A stretch of 64,000 nt of DNA. Origin: Deltaproteobacteria bacterium. GTDB lineage: Bacteria > Desulfobacterota > Deferrisomatia > Deferrisomatales > JACRMM01. Numbering within the stretch: the first letter of the stretch is position 1; the number at the start of each line of letters is the position of its first letter. The notes beneath the pieces were generated by a model that ran no database searches, was not told where the DNA came from, and saw only the letters and a list, made by a program, of their open reading frames with translations. This document shows positions 42,401 to 57,400 of this stretch, one piece after another. Made by a program: the position numbers and the translations under genes. The DNA is taken from contig JACRMM010000026.1 in the NCBI GenBank assembly GCA_016214985.1, positions 1 to 64,000 on the forward strand. The letters are read 5' to 3'.

Positions 42401-45400
42401 CCGCGTACGTGAGCCGGGGGCTCCGATCGGCGGTGAACCCGGTCTTCGGCGACGTGAGCGCCACGACCGGCGACGTCGCATCTAGGAAGACCGACGCCGC
42501 CGCCGAGCCGCAGTTGCCCGCGGCATCGCGAAACTCAACTTCGACCGCCTTCTCCCCGTCACCCCCAGGGAACGTCCAGGCCCGGGTGGTCCCGTAGGGC
42601 TCCCAGGGCGTCCACGGCCCACCGGCGTTGCGCAGCCGCATCGCGACGACCGCCCCGCCCGCGTCCGCGGCCGATAGGGTGATTGAGACGGCCGGAGACG
42701 CCGTCTGCGCGGCCCCGCCGTTTACCGACACCGATCCCACGGGTGCCTCAATGTCGATCACGTACACCTGGGCGCGCACCTCGCCCCGCGTCCCGGCGGT
42801 GTCGACGGCATAGAACCAAAGCGTCTCGGACACCGCAACCTTCACCGGCCCCGCGTATACCCGCCAGTCGCCTTCGACCGCAGCGGCGTCGGTCGTGAAG
42901 CGGATGGTCGCCGCCTCGCTCGCCTCGAGCGTGACCCATTGCTCGGCGTTGAAGATTCCCCCCGAGGGCGTCGCCACGACGGCGGGCGGCTCCCGGTCGG
43001 CCACCACCACCAGGGCCCCAGAGGCGAGCCCCCAATGACCTTGACCGTCCCCGAGCCGCGCCGCGATCCGGTTCTCCCCTTCGGCGAGCCCCCCGAGCTC
43101 GACTTCGAAGCGGCCCTCGGAGCTGACGTCAACCTGCCCTGCCGCAGCGCCATTGAGCAAGAGGCCGATGGTCGTCCCACCGGTTCCAACCCCCGAGACC
43201 ACGACGGTCGAATCGGTCACCGGGGACGACAGCGGGTCGAGCACGGGCACGCCGAAGTTTCGCACGGTGACCGGCACCGACGCCGTCGAGCGGTTTCCGG
43301 CGGCGTCCCAGGTGTCCAGGACAATCAGCCAGTCGCCGTCGAACCCAAGCGTCTCCCACTCGGCCAGGACGCCGTTAGCCACGGGGCTGGTTCCCCGCCC
43401 CAGGTCGACCGCCGACCGGGGATCATCGGCGCGGACGGCCTGGAGCCGCCAGAACCCGCCGAAGGGTTCGCCGGCCGTCCCAACCACAGACACGCTTCCG
43501 CTCACCGGCCCGTCGCCGAGCTCCAGGCTCAAGGAGCCGACGGGTGGGCTCTGGTCGACCGAGTCGTCAAGCGCCCGGAATACTTCCAGCTCTCCTCTCT
43601 CGGGTTCCCACGCGAACCACGTACCGGCGGTTCCGGTCAGCACTGTGGGCACCGACGTCAGACGCCCGCCGAAGGGACCGAGGGCCCCCATGGACCAGAG
43701 CCGCCGGCCATCCTCACCGTACTTCTCCACGCGGTACCGCCAGGTGAAGACCGAGCCGCACACGTCCTCCTGGGTGTGCCAGAACCCATCCCGGGAGAGA
43801 AGATAGAGCGATCCGGCTCCGTCGGCCGCAATTTGCTCGTAGGCAGCCGAGCCCCACCCGGCCGGGGGTTCGATGACTCGAAGGGGTGCTCCCTTGTCGG
43901 TCGTCACCACCGCGCGCCGGGCGAACCCCTCCTGGGCGCCCGCTTCCCCGTAGAGGACGAGATAGCCCCCTGGCCACGCGGCGAGCTTCTGGGGGTAGGG
44001 GAGCAGGTCCGACGGGTACGGCAGCGGAGAGGATGAAGGCTCGTCGAAGGAGTACCGCCGGAGGTCACCCCCCGCGGCGCAGGCCAGCGCGGTTCGCGAC
44101 ACGGCTGCGAACCCGTCCTCACAGCTTGTGCCCGATCGGCCAGCATCGATTCCGTCGCGCGCCTCCAGGAGGAGCCCGTCGGCCGACCAGCGGGCCAGCC
44201 CTACGGACGTCGCACCGTCCGTGCTGGAGAGCCGGAACAGCCCCACGAGCTCACCCGTCTCGTCGAATCCCAGCGCGTCGGCCCGAACGTCGGACCAGGG
44301 GGCCGCAAACGGGATCGGTGCGGTGGCCAGGGGCTGGGCTCCTGCCGAGATCACGACGCTCGTTCCCTCCGGCGAGACGAGCGCGACCCTCCCGTATCGC
44401 GAAGCTGCTGCCACCGAGCACGATCGAGGTTCGAGGTATGAGGTCTCTTCGAACTGCACCGGGCTCACCGATACGTCGCGAGCAACCACCGCGAGATTTC
44501 CCGCCTCATCGAGGGCCCACGCGCGAACGCGGAACACGTCCGGTCCGACGACCCTCGTATCCCAGGTCCCAAGATCACTCCCCTCCGGGTACCAGCCGTC
44601 TCCTCCGACCCGTGCCTGCCACTGCGGCTCCGGCGCTGCCGTGTCGAAGTACTTGATCCGAAACGCGCCGGGGTGCGCGTCGGCCACCCGGCCGAGAACA
44701 GGGACCGGACCCAGGGGAACGGCTCCCCGATCCGGCAGGCTGTCCAGCACGAGCTCGGGCGGCGTGGCGTCGAGGACGATCCGGCGGAGCACCTCGCGGA
44801 CCGCTCCAGTTCCGTACCGAACCGACAGCCGAAGAGTATGCGGGCCATCGGCGCGCTCTTCGGCCCTCCAGCCCCCGAGGATGCCGAGGGGCACGGGTTG
44901 ATCCCCCTGGGCGATCCGCTCCCAGGAGTCCGGTTCTTCGCCCTCGCCCACGGCGAGCTCCCAGGAGAGTGGCTCCTCTCCCGCCGCCCGGCCCACGATC
45001 CACGCCTGGGCTCCGAGAAGGGACCTATCCGCAGGATTCACCAGGGAGACCTCCGGGAAATCGGCTGCCAGGGCGTTCCAGTCCAAGCGGAGGACGTGGA
45101 GTTGCCAACGGTTCTGAATCCAGAGGTTTCCCGCAGCATCGAAGGCGACGCTCCTGACGTCGCCGAACTCGACCCCAGAGGAGGAGTAGGAATCGAGGAC
45201 GGTCAGCAACCGGCCGTCGGGCCGGTACAGGCTCACACCCGCTTCGGTGGACACGGCGATGTTGCCGAGCCGGTCGACGTCGACCGACCCGACGAACGCG
45301 CAGGAGGCCGCCGGAGAACCGGCGAGCTCAATCCGCGCTCGAAACACTCCGTCGCTCGAGTACACGTGGAGCCACGAACCCCGGTCGAGAAGGAGAACCC

Positions 45401-48400
45401 GCCCGAAGCGGTCCAACGCCCCGGCTTTGAGGGAAGCGAACTCCCCCGGGTCGTCGCCCAACTCGCCCCAGGTTGTGCGGTGGTTCCCGTCGAGGTCGAA
45501 CACCTTGACCTGGCTCGCCTCCAGAACGAGGACCTCGTCGTCCCCCACCACGAGTGCCACCGGCCGCCGCACCCGCTGCGGGCCCGACCCCCAGGGGATC
45601 TCTACGGTCCTTGCGACGCTACCGTCGCCGGAGAGAAGCTGGACCCACCACCGCCGGTCTCCCTGCCACAGGACCGCGGCCCCTGACGGCGCTCTGGCGA
45701 GCATCGCCGCCGTCGCGCCGGCGGCCGGAGGCTGCCCCACTCGGCCGAGGGTGGCGCCGGTGGAGAGCTCCATCCGTACGAGGTCCGGGGGAGACCGCTC
45801 CCAGTTGTCGCGCATCCGGCACACGCCGGAGCCGTCCGGAAGCGCGACGAACCCGGCGGGATACCACGGGCTCGAACCCACGGGCAGAACGTTCCCCAGG
45901 GTGATCGGCCCCACACTCACGCTCACCTCGTGAGACGAGCTGTAGCCGGCCCGATCGCTGCCGGTAAGCCGCAGGACGTAGGCTCCCGGGCCGAGTTGGG
46001 CCGGATCGAGCCGGCCGAGCTCGCCGTCGACCACTCCCTGACCCGAGGCCAGCGTCTGCCACGAGGTTCCCCTCCCGATCGCGAGCACCCAATCGGCCGC
46101 GTTGGCGTCGAGGACCCTGCCGATCACAGGTGTGGGCGCCGTCACTCCGGTGAAGCCCACCGGTGAGGAGATCGCGACCGTGGGCAGCGACCGGTCGACG
46201 ACGAACTCTCGATGATCCTCGACCACGCCGGCGGTGTGGGCCACCGAGAGCCTCACCGTGTAGGCCCCTTCGTCCCACTCCGTCGCGTCGACCACCCCCA
46301 GCATCCCGTCGACGACGCTCGCCGGGCCTTGCGCCACGGTCAGGGCGCCCGCCGGCCCCTCGACCGTCAGGGTATAGACCCCGCCGCCCGCAGCGCTGCC
46401 GAAGATCACGATCGGCTTCGACAGGTCGGGCCGATCCGAAGGAAGCACCACTAAGGCAGAGGGAGCCCCGGAGTCAGGGTACAACTCTCGGGCGTCGAAG
46501 ATCAGGAGCCGGTTGTCGCTCGCCACCCCGACCAGCCCGTCCGGTCCCCAGGTCGCCGTGAACCCGGACGACAACCAGCCTTCCGCGGCGCCGTAGCCGG
46601 GGCCGCTCGTTCGGGCCAGGAAGGTGCCGTCGGGGGTCCAGAACGAAAGCCCAGCCCACGTCGCCGAGGCGAGGATGTGGCCCCAGGCGTCGACCGAAAG
46701 GTTACCCGCGCCCCCGTGGTGGCAGGACTCCCACCGGAGGAGCGATCTCCCGAGGGGGTCGCGGATCTCCACGTCCGCCGGCGTGTCGCCTCTCGAGACG
46801 AGGGAGTAGCCGTTCCCGTAACGGTCCGCACCGGTCGGCCCCTGGTAGGTGTATCGCCCATCGTAGCGGATCCCGATCCAGGGCAGCGGGTCGCCTCCTT
46901 CCGCGGGATACAGGGACGTCCCGTCCATGCCGGCCACCACGATCCGTCCGCCGGGGTCGAAGGCGAAGAAGACCGGGCGCTTCAGGCCCTTGAGCTCCAC
47001 GGAGCGGAGCCAGCGCCCCTCGCGGTCGTAGATCCGGAGCTGGGGGGCGGAGGTGAAGAGGAACGCCCTCCCTTCGGAACAGGCGCGCACGTTCACGAAG
47101 TCGGCGCGCTCCGCCGCCGTCATTCCGGGCAGCGCCTCCCTCACGACGTCTCCGGAGGGGCCGATCAGAAGCACGCGACGGTCGGTGATCCCGAGGAACC
47201 CTTCCGGATCGCTCTCGATCCGCTGCAGGATCTCCCCGGGGAGGAGCACGGGCGTCCGGATACCGGCGTACCGGACCCGGCCGGTGGACAGGACCTCGTC
47301 GGCACGAGTCCGGTTGCCCGCCGCGTCCTCGGCGTATACGACCAGCCGGTAGGGCCCCGGCGGGAAGTCCGAGGGGTTCCACCCCACGCTCAGATCCGTC
47401 CGGGGCCCCGCGCCCGAAGCGAGCACCTTCCGGACCCAGGGGAGATCGTCGCGCTCGAGGCTGACCGAGTAGAGGGTGTCCTCTCCCCCGGCCACCTGCA
47501 CGTGGGCCCGTTCTCCCTCCCGGAGCAGTCCATAGGGTGCCGGCGAGAGGATTGCCGCGGACGGCGCCTCCGCGTCCACTACGCAGTGCACCCGACTCTC
47601 GGCCGCCCCCTGGCCCCCCTGGGTCACGAGCCGCACCGTCACGTCGCCGCTCGAAATGCTGGAAAGATCCGCGATGCCCAGCACCGCGCCGGACGCGGCC
47701 CGGGTGCCCTGGATCACCACGGTCCAGGCCTCGGGATCGCGTCCCTCTCCAACCTCCACGCGGTATCCGGTCACACCGGGGCCGGCCGCCGTGCCCGACA
47801 CCGGGAAGCGGGCCGGGACGAGCTCTCCCTCAACCGGGTGGCGCACCTCAGCCGACCTCTCCGGCGTCTCCGGAATGACGCTCGACAGACCGAAGAGAAG
47901 AGGAACGCCCGCGCCCGCGTCGATCACGGCAGCCGCGCCACTTCCAAGCCAGACACCGAGCACCTGACCGGAGCCGAGGCCTCCCAGGGCCCCGCGCGTC
48001 GTCCACTCGGAGAGACGGGAGCCCTCGGGCGCGAGCAGCTCGACGCGGTCGTCGTAGGCGAGGAGCATCCTCCCGTCCTCGTCCACGGCCAGGGCGCGCG
48101 CAGGGCCTCCCGTGACGGGACGGATCTCCAGGAGTTGGCCCCACCGGTCGTAGACGCGAAGAGCCGATCCCCCTTCCACCAACAGGTAGACGTCGCCGAT
48201 GCCGTCCGCGGCCGCCCCAACAACCGCGCCGATCCCGCTGGGCTGGCTCCCTGCGGAACCCGCCGGGAAGAGGCTCTCGCCCGCCGTATCGAAGAGCCCG
48301 TAGCCCCGAGGGCCGCCGGCCAGCACAATTCGCCCCAGCGCGTCCACCGCCATGCCGCCGACGGCGATGCGCGGACCGCCCGGCGCCTGAAACCCTCCCA

Positions 48401-51400
48401 AGGCCAGGCCGTCCGCGTCGAAGAGGGAGATGCGGCCCGAGGATGTGGCCACGGCAAACCCGCCGTCCGGCAGGGCGGCCAGCGCGACGATCGCGCCGGA
48501 TCCGAAGAGAGCGCCGCGATCGTCAGCCGCCACTCGAGCAATCCACGCTCCCGAAGGATCAAGAATCGTGATGCGCGCGGCCTCCGGCTCGCCCGCGACC
48601 CACCGCCCGCCGGCCAGTCGGGCCACCATCCGCGCGCCGTCGATCGAACCCGCTCCCAGGGGGGCCTGAACGCTGACCGACCCGACAAACACCCGGACCA
48701 CGCTCTCCGTCCGATTCCCGGCCCGGTCGCCGACCTCCACGACGATCTCGTAAAACCCCGAGCCGACGCCGGCGGCATTCCAAGAGCACTCGATGGACAC
48801 CGGCGTCGGCCCCGTTCCGGCGGCGATCTCCGAGCCCTTGTCAGTGCCCGCTTGGCGGGCCGAAACCCGGTACCAGGCGAGGTCCGCGTCGGTGGCAACG
48901 GCTCGAACGGAGACCGCCCCGCTCACCGCCGCCATCTCCGAGGGCGCCAGGATCGAAATCGCGGGGGCGGTGTTGTCGAACCGGACCGCCACGCGAGACT
49001 CGGGGGCCATCGCGTCCGAGAGCCGCGACGTGAGCCGAAGCGTCCAGAGCCCGTCCCCAAATCGCCGCGTGTCCACAGACCCCAGGGCGCCGAAAGGAAC
49101 TCCCGTCTCGCCCTCCGCCACGCGAGTCCACGCGGCGGGGCTTTCGCCCTCCCCGAGATCCAGACTCCACCGGGACGGCGATTCCGCCGAAACGGTGCCC
49201 GTCACGACGAAACCGTTCCGAAGCGCCGCCCCCGAACTCGGGGACACGATCTCGGAGACCGCGGCCCCCACGGGAAGCCGCCCGGGATCGACAAGGAAGT
49301 CGTCGAGATGCGGCGGCCATCCTCCGATCGCGGCCAGACGCGTGCCCAGGAACGCCATTCCTCCCGCGCAATCGTCGAGCGGATGGGTCACGGACCCGTC
49401 GATCCGAGCGATCACGCCACCGCTCGGGTTCAAGAGCACGATGCGCGCGTCGACCCCGCGGCCGCCCGAAACGGCGATGAACCCGCGGTCGTCGACCGCC
49501 AGGAAGGCGCCCGGGGAAAAGCTCCAAGGGTCCGGGGGAGACACGAAGGGCGTCGGAACCTCGGCAAAGGGGCTCCCGTCCGAGTCGAAGACCGATACGC
49601 CTCCGGAGGCGTTGAGCACGAGGAAATGCCCCTGGCCGTCGACCGCGACGTCGAAGCCCGAGTCCAACCGGGGAAGCGTCCTCGTCACGGTTCCGGTCTC
49701 GTCCAGGCACAGCAGGCTCCGGTCCGTCCAGGCAGCTACCCCTCCCCCGGGCAGCGCGGCCACCCGCGTCCGGTAGGACGGGGGGATTGCGACCGCAGGC
49801 GTCAGGGGCGCGCCGAGGAAGGAGTAGGCTCGGAGGCGCGACGTCCCCGCCACCCAGATCCGGTCTCCGGACACCACCAGGTCCATCCCGTCGTCGAGCC
49901 GGTCCACCGCTGCGATGGACAGGGTCGCCGCGGCCGTGCCGTCCGCTCCCAGGCGCTGCACCTCGCCGCCGGTCCGAAGGACCCAGAGATTCGAGCCGTC
50001 GGACGACAGGGCCACGGGGTAGACCCGAAAGATTCCGTGATCGAGGAGAACGAGCGGCCCATCCCGGTCGAAGCGCACGGCCGGCGGGCTCTCCCTTCCC
50101 TCCCCGTCCACGGCCCTCACCTCGTAGAGACACCGGCCCGCCTCGACCCCGGACTTGAGGATCTCCACGGAAAGGACTCCCGGCGCAGTGTTGACGAACG
50201 ACACCTCGTCGACCCACCCGATGACCGGACCGCAGAGGTCCTGGACCGGTTGAGAGAGCTCGGTCCCCGCGGTTTCCGCCAGCACCTCTCCGTCGCGGTA
50301 GATCCGGTACGCCGCCGGCGGCGCACCGGGACCCGGGACCCAGGACAACACGGACACGAAGGGCCCCATCTCGCCCCTGAGCCCCCGCGGTGCGGTCAGA
50401 GCTGCGCGCTCGAGGCGCAGGGGCACCTCCACTCGGTTCACCTGCCCCGAGGTATCCTCGGCCGTCAGGCGCAGGAGCGCGGTCGCCGGGACGTCGACCG
50501 GTGGGTCCCACTCGGCCAGCCGCCCCTGCTGCGTTCCCGTCACCCCGGAGGCGAGCGACAACCACTGCCCCCCCGCAACGGACACTTCCAGCACCCAACG
50601 TCGAAGGAACCGGTCGCGGACCGTGCCGACCACCTCCACGCGGCCGCCGAGCGTGGATCCTTCGGAGGGGCTCCTGATCGCCACCAGGGGTGGAGATCGG
50701 TCGAGTGAGGTCTCGACCGAGGGAGCGCTCACGTTTCCCAGGCCGTCGACGGCCGCCACTTGGTAGCCGGCCTCCGGTCGGCACCAGCCCGCCACCTCCC
50801 CGTCCACCGTGTTCGACTGTGACGGAGCCAAGAACCGCGCCAGAAGGACCGTCACCTCCTCCAGCCTCACGTAGGCACCGGCCCAGCGGAGCCGAATCCC
50901 GGTTCCGAGCACCGGCGGTTCGAATCGCCGGCGCCCCCCGCCCCCGGGCGAGGCCGAGAGGCTCGGGGCCGCCACCCACTGCCCCGCCCTGCGCACCTCG
51001 ACGACCACTGGGGCTCCGAGTTTCTCCGGCCGGATCTCGAGCCCCGCGAAGGCTTGCTCAGTGTCGTACACGAAGCCCCACCAAGCGTCTTCTGCGGGGA
51101 GAACGAAGGCCGCGGTATCGAGGCGTCCGTCGCAGGCCTTGCCGGGGTCCACGACGCCGGAGGCCTCGATCGCCGCGCGGGGCGACCACTCCAGGAGGAG
51201 CGGCTCACCGTCCCGGTAGACGAAGTATCCGGCAAGGTCCGCCTCCGAAGCTCGGTTCCAGCTCAGGTCGACCCCTCCGGCCCGATCCTGGGCGGCGAGG
51301 CCCGAAGGCGACGAAGGCGCCAGCGTATCCACGCGAACCGTTCGGGTCGTCACCGTCGAGCTCCCGGATCGGTCCCACGCGGTCAAGGTGAGCTCTGCGG

Positions 51401-54400
51401 TTCCGACCCACTGCACGGGCGGATTCCACACGGTCAAGAGCCCGCGGGCGGGCGTCTCCCAACCCTGCGCCAGGCGCACGATCGACTGGGTCCCGAGGCG
51501 GACCTCGACCGTCCAGTGGTCGAGGAACCGGTCCTCGACCGTACCGACGACTCGGACCTCCCGGCCCACGGTCTCCTCCTCGGCTGGCTGCGCCAGACGA
51601 ACCCTCGGTGGCAAGGTATCTACCATGATCGGGGGCGAGTGGAACCCCTCGTTGCCCGCTCCATCGACCGCCGCAAGAGACCAGGCGTGCTCCGTGTGGG
51701 CCGGATCGCTCACAGCCGTGTCGAGGAAGGTAGGCTCCACGACCAGTCCCGTGGCCCAGTCCGGCCATACGGCCACGTCGGCCAATGCGACCGCCGCACC
51801 CAGGCCCTGCGACTGAGGAAATCGCAGGCGCAGCCGCGTGAGGGCCGTGGGCGAAAACGGCACGGACCGGACCGGCAGTCGGTTCTCATTCACGGTCGCC
51901 AGGACCACCCAGGAGGACCCTGTCCAGCCCTCGGCCACTACGGTCGGCGGGATCTCTCCCTGCCGCGACCTCGGTCCCGACAGAGGGTTCAGCGCCGGAT
52001 CGACGAAGGTGAGCGTGACACCCCTCACGCGCACCGGCTCGTCGAAGTCGAGCCCCCACACGAGGTCGCCGACGCCCCCTGCACCGTGCCACTCGCTTCG
52101 CGGGTCGTCGTCCACGGCCCGAGAAGCCTCGGTCGGCTCGATGGAGGCCCAGGCGCGCCCCAGGGAGGAGATGTCCGCGGTGTTCAGGCGTTTGCCGTCC
52201 CGGTAGATCGCGTAGCCGGCGACGTCGGCCTCCGCGCTCGGCGCCCAACGGAGCGCGACGCCCGCCGCGGTGACGAGCGGCTCAACGGACGAAACAGCCG
52301 CCGGCGGGGCGTCGTCGATCGAGAAGGTGACACGGGCCTCCGACTCGTTGCCGACCTCGTCGCGGGCCTGGAGCCGCAGGGTCACGGACCCCTGGAGCCC
52401 GGCCGTGCGCCAAATGGCCCGGTCCCAGCTTGGCGGGCTGCCGCTTACTGCTGCCGGCTGCCACTCGACGGGATCCGGCCCGTACCCCCAGGACCACTGG
52501 GCCCAGAGGAGGGTCCCATCCTGGACCGTGGCCGACACGGAGACGGTCCCCCGGCTGAGAGAGTCGGAGGCAGGCGACGAAATGGCCACTCGGGGCGGCA
52601 ACGCATCGATCGCGACGGTGACGGCCATCCCCTGGTTCCCCGCGCGGTCGACCGCGCGCACCTCGTAGACGGTCTCGGTCGCGTCCAGCGACGCGTCCAG
52701 AAACTCGGTGTCCGTGACGAGGCCCGTGCCGAGCACAGACACCTCCGCGACACCCAGCACAAATGCGCCGCCCCCGGGTGGGCGCGTCGCCCGGAGCCGA
52801 AGGCGGTCGCTGATCACAGCCCGGGGAAGGACGACCGAGAGGGCGTACCACGTACCGCCTCCGTTGGCACCGGGAAGCACCGCATGCCACGGTCCGCCGA
52901 CCGTCTCCGCGACCGTCTGCCAATCCTGTCCGTCCCACACGTCAAGCGTTCCCTCGGTGGGCGCCGGCAGCGCCAGCACGGTCATCGCCTGAAACCGGAC
53001 CGTGATCTCCCGGAGCTCCTTTCGAACCGGAAACACCACTTCCAGCACTTTGGGCCCTTCGTGAAGGTCCGACAGCCACGACGTGCTCTCGATCCCATCG
53101 ACCGCCGCCCAGGCCTGATGGCTCTCCGACTCGAGGTACACGCCCGACGCCGCGGCGACGGCCTCTTCCGCGAGGTTCCCCGAATTCAGAGCGTGCCCGC
53201 CCCGCGCCACGAGATACCCGGCAACGTCGGCCGACGGCGATGGCTCCCAGTGCAAGTGGGCCCCAGCGTTGCCGAGGAGGGTGGCGGTGAGGGCAGAGGG
53301 AGCCGCCGGCGGCGCGGCGTCGACGATCACGGGGACGATCTGCTCCGCGACGTTTCCGGCCTCGTCCCAAGCGCGCACCCGAAGCTCGACCGCGGCCTCC
53401 CGATCCGAGAGATCGTCAACGTACAGGGTTCCCAAGATCCCCTTCGCGCGGGGCTCGGCATACCGGCCGGCCGTGAGCCACTGGCCCCCTGCGTACCTCC
53501 AGGCCAGCTCATAGCCGCGCAGAGTCCCGTCCTCCACGCTCCCCCGGATCTCGAACCACGCGGGCACGCGATCGCCCGCAGACGGCGTCGTCACGTGCAG
53601 GCGAGGTGCCAGAGCGTCGACCAACGCCGTTGCGACGGCGCTCTCCCGACCATACGCGTCGACGGCAGTGACCGCGTAGAGGCCCTCGATCACCGTCAGG
53701 CCGGCGTCCAGAAAGGCCGTCCCGGTGACCGTGTCCTTCGGCTCTGCCGTCAGAATCCTGACCTCTCGGAGAACGCCGACCACGTCCTCGTCGCTTCCCG
53801 CCGTGACCAGGATGCGGATCCCGTCCGTCACCGTGCCCTCCAGGAGCCCGTCGTAGCGGTGCGCCGCCCCGTTGTTCTCAACGAAGACCACGGTGCGCCA
53901 GCCCGCCCCGTCTCGCGTCTGGATCTGGTAGTCCTTGCCGAAGAACCGTTTGCCCCAGGGGTCTTCCAACCAGTCGACCGCCACCGCCCCGAGCCGGAAC
54001 GGCTGGGGGAACTGGAACGCAATCCACGCCGGGCGGACGAACGGTGAAGGTACCCAGTAGGTCCCGAGGCTCTCGTCCGCGGCCTTGGACGCCGCATACC
54101 AACCCTGGGGGTCGACCCAATTGCTCGAGGCGGTGATCGTCGCCAGCGGGGCCACGTTCGTGCGGTTGAGCTTCTCGCCGTTTCGGTACACGTTGTACCC
54201 GACCACGTCCCCCTCGAGCGGCGCGCTCCACGTCAGCTCCACGTCTCCCCCCGCTCCCACGCGGGCCCCCAGGCCCATGGGCAGAGACGGGCAACGCGTC
54301 AGCACGTAGACCGTTACCGTGGTCTCGGTCCGCTTTCCCGAGAGGTCGGTCGCGGAGAGGCGGAGGGCGTAGAGCCGGTCGGTGTCGGCCGGAGGCGTCC

Positions 54401-57400
54401 AGCGCACGAGCTCTGCCGCGAGAGGGACCGAGCCCCGGCCGGCCGCGAGCTCCGTCCAGAGGGCCGACGCACCCTGGGGTGCGGCCTCCAGTCGCCACTG
54501 GAGCAGGTTCGTGTCGCGAATCGTTCCCCGGACAACGAGCGGGCCTGTGGCGACGATTCCGTCGAGCGGAGCGAGGAGCGACACCTCGGGCACGTGGTCG
54601 TCCACCAGGACGGAATCGGAGAGAGCGCTCTCGTTTCCCACCTGGTCTACCGCTGTCACCCGGTAGACACCTCCGATCTCCGGCAAACCGTCGTCCAGGT
54701 ACCGGTGATCCGCCAACAGCCCTCCCCTCCCCGTATCGGAGAGGCGCACGAGGTCGAGCCCGAAGGACCAGCCCTTCTTGACAGCCCGGGTGATCAGGAT
54801 CCGGAAGAGGTTGCTGCGGGCCGGCACGGGGATCGTGTGGATCCGGTGCCGGAACGCGTTGTCCCACACCGTGAGGACGGTCTTCCAGGACCCGTCCGCG
54901 TAGACCTGGAGCTCGTAGTCTCGCGGCGGCGCGGCCCCGGTCCCTGCGACCCAGAAGAGCTCCACGCGGTCGATGGCCGCGTCGAAGGGAAACTGCTCCT
55001 CCCAGAAAGCGGGAAGCGTCCCACACAGCCACGGGCTGGGCGGGTCGGTGATGGGCCCCCGAGCGGCCTCCGTGCTTCCAGCCGACGCGGTCGGCACGCC
55101 CTGACGAGACACCAGGGCGTCGTTGACGAGGACACCCTGTTTGAAGACGTTGTACCCGCCGAGGTCCGGAGCGGACGGGGCGTTCCAGAAGAGCTCCACG
55201 GACGAGGAACTCGCCGCCGAGGCGACCAATCCTTCGGGCTTCGGCGGTGGGGTCGTATCGACCCTAACGGTCCGCTCGACGGCCGTCTCCCGGCCCGCCA
55301 GGTCGCGGGCCACGAGGCGCAGCCGCCACGGCCCGTCTTCGCCGGCGGGCGGATCCCACACCGCTACGACGCCCTCGTCGATCGGTGTGTCCCACGTGTC
55401 CACCACCTGGTACGAGGCCGGGCGCTCGCCGGGCCCGACCTCGAGCCGGTAGTCGAGGAGACGCTGGTCCGCCACCGTGCCCTCGATCTCCAGGTGGCGC
55501 CCGACCCGGTCGCCCTCGGCCGGCGAGGTGATCGACACGCGCGGGGCAAGATTGTCCAGGTGAACCTCTTCCGAAGGAACGCTCTCGTTGCCGGCGCCGT
55601 CGAAGGCGGTCACCCGGTAGGAGTACTCCAGCGGGCCGACCGCGTCGTCAACGAACGACGGTTCGGTGGGCGTCTCGGCCCCCGGCCCCCGGTACACGTG
55701 CACCTCCCGGATCCCGAACCGCAGCGTCTCCCGGTCCACCGACCGGGTCATGTGCACCCGAAGCCGATCGGCGCGCACGGCCGTCGGCAGGTCGACCCTC
55801 CAGGGGTTTTCTTGGAGATCGGTGACCGTCACCAATTCGACCCAGTCTTCGACCCCGGCGTCCCAACGCTGTAGGCTGAAGTCCTGGGCCGGGACGAAGG
55901 GATCCCACTCGATCGCGGCGCCAGTCACCGGGTACACCCCGTCGAAGAGCAGCCGAACCCAAGCCGGCACCTGATGGAGCGTGCTGTGCCACGCGGTGAG
56001 GGAATCACCGTCGTTCGCGCGCCAGGCCGCGTTCGTATCGCCCCCGCACGGCCACGAGCTGGCCTTGGCGGTCGCGTTGGGGGCCACGTCGCGCACGTCG
56101 AGCCGCTTGCCGTTTCGGTATACGTGGTAACCCGCGACGCCGGGCTCGGGTACGACCTGCCAATCGAGACGCACCGAGCCTCCCTGGTCGAGGGCGGCCA
56201 ACCCGGAGGGCGCTGCCGGAGCCTTCGTGTCGATGCGGACCGTGACCGTCGATTCTCCCCTCCGGTCGCCCTCGTCGAGGGCCGAGAGCCGGAACGTGAC
56301 CGGGCCCTCGGCATCGTAGGGAACCTGCCAGAAAGCGAGCGCCGTCGGGGAGAGAATGGGCAGGAGCGCGCCTTCCCGGTGGGCGAGCGTCTGCCAGTAA
56401 GCCGGGGCGTCCCCGTCTCCGACCTCCACCCGGTACTCGCGCAAGAGCGGGTCGTCCACGGTCCCCGAGATCGCCACCCAGGTGCCGGCCGGGAGCCGGA
56501 GCGCCCCGGCCACGGGCGCCGTGAGCGCCACGCGCGGCGCAGACCGGTCGACCCGGACGCGGTTGCTCTTCGGACTCTCGTTGCCGAACCGGTCCACGGC
56601 CGTAACGCGGTAGGCCGCCTCCGAGGCCACCGACAGCGGCTCGCAGTACGTGGTCCCGGAGACGAGTGCGCTCTCTTCGGGCCTTCGGAGGTGCACCTCC
56701 GCGATGGCGCCCACCGAGTAGGCGGTCGGACCCTGTTCGAGGAGGATGCGGACGCGGTCGGTGGCCACGGGCGCAAAGGGGTGTTCGGCCCTCGGCCGGA
56801 AGCCGTCGCGCACCTGGGCCACGGTCGCCCAAGCGTCGGCCTCGTCATCCCACACGGACACGGTATAGTCCCGACCCCACAGCCAGTCGTCTGGCCACCA
56901 GTCGATTCCCACGGCCGAGAGGACGAAGGGCTGCGGCAGGTCGAGGACGACCTCCACGGGCTGCGCGAAGGGCTCGGGCCGCCATCCTGTCTCGGGAAAG
57001 CCGTCGTTCATGTAGGAGACCGGGCCACTCAGGTCGAGGAGATAGGGGTTGCCGCGCCCGTCCAGCTCCACCCGCGGCGTTGCCACGGGCACGGTGATCC
57101 GGGCCAAGAACGCCACGTCGGAGACCGTGAGGGGGATGCCGTCCCGATAGATGCGATACCCCGCCAGGTCCTCCGCCGGCCCCGAGCCGTTGGCCTCGGT
57201 CGAGGACGCGGTCCACCCGAGGGTCAACCCTGACTCTGCCTCGGTCGCGGAGAGCCCGGCCGGCGCCTCCGGCGGCATCGCGTCCAACAGGAACTCCGTG
57301 CGGGTCACCTGCGTCTGCTCGAACTGATCCCGCGCCGTGAGCCGAAGCGCGAAGCGCCCCGCGCGAAGGACGGGGTACCACACCGTCATCACCTGACCCC

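Noticed and set aside
46677-50708. 1,343-residue plus-strand frame inside the giant gene
   Set aside because: Antisense shadow. The minus strand carries repeated recognisable domains, and the plus-strand frame has none.
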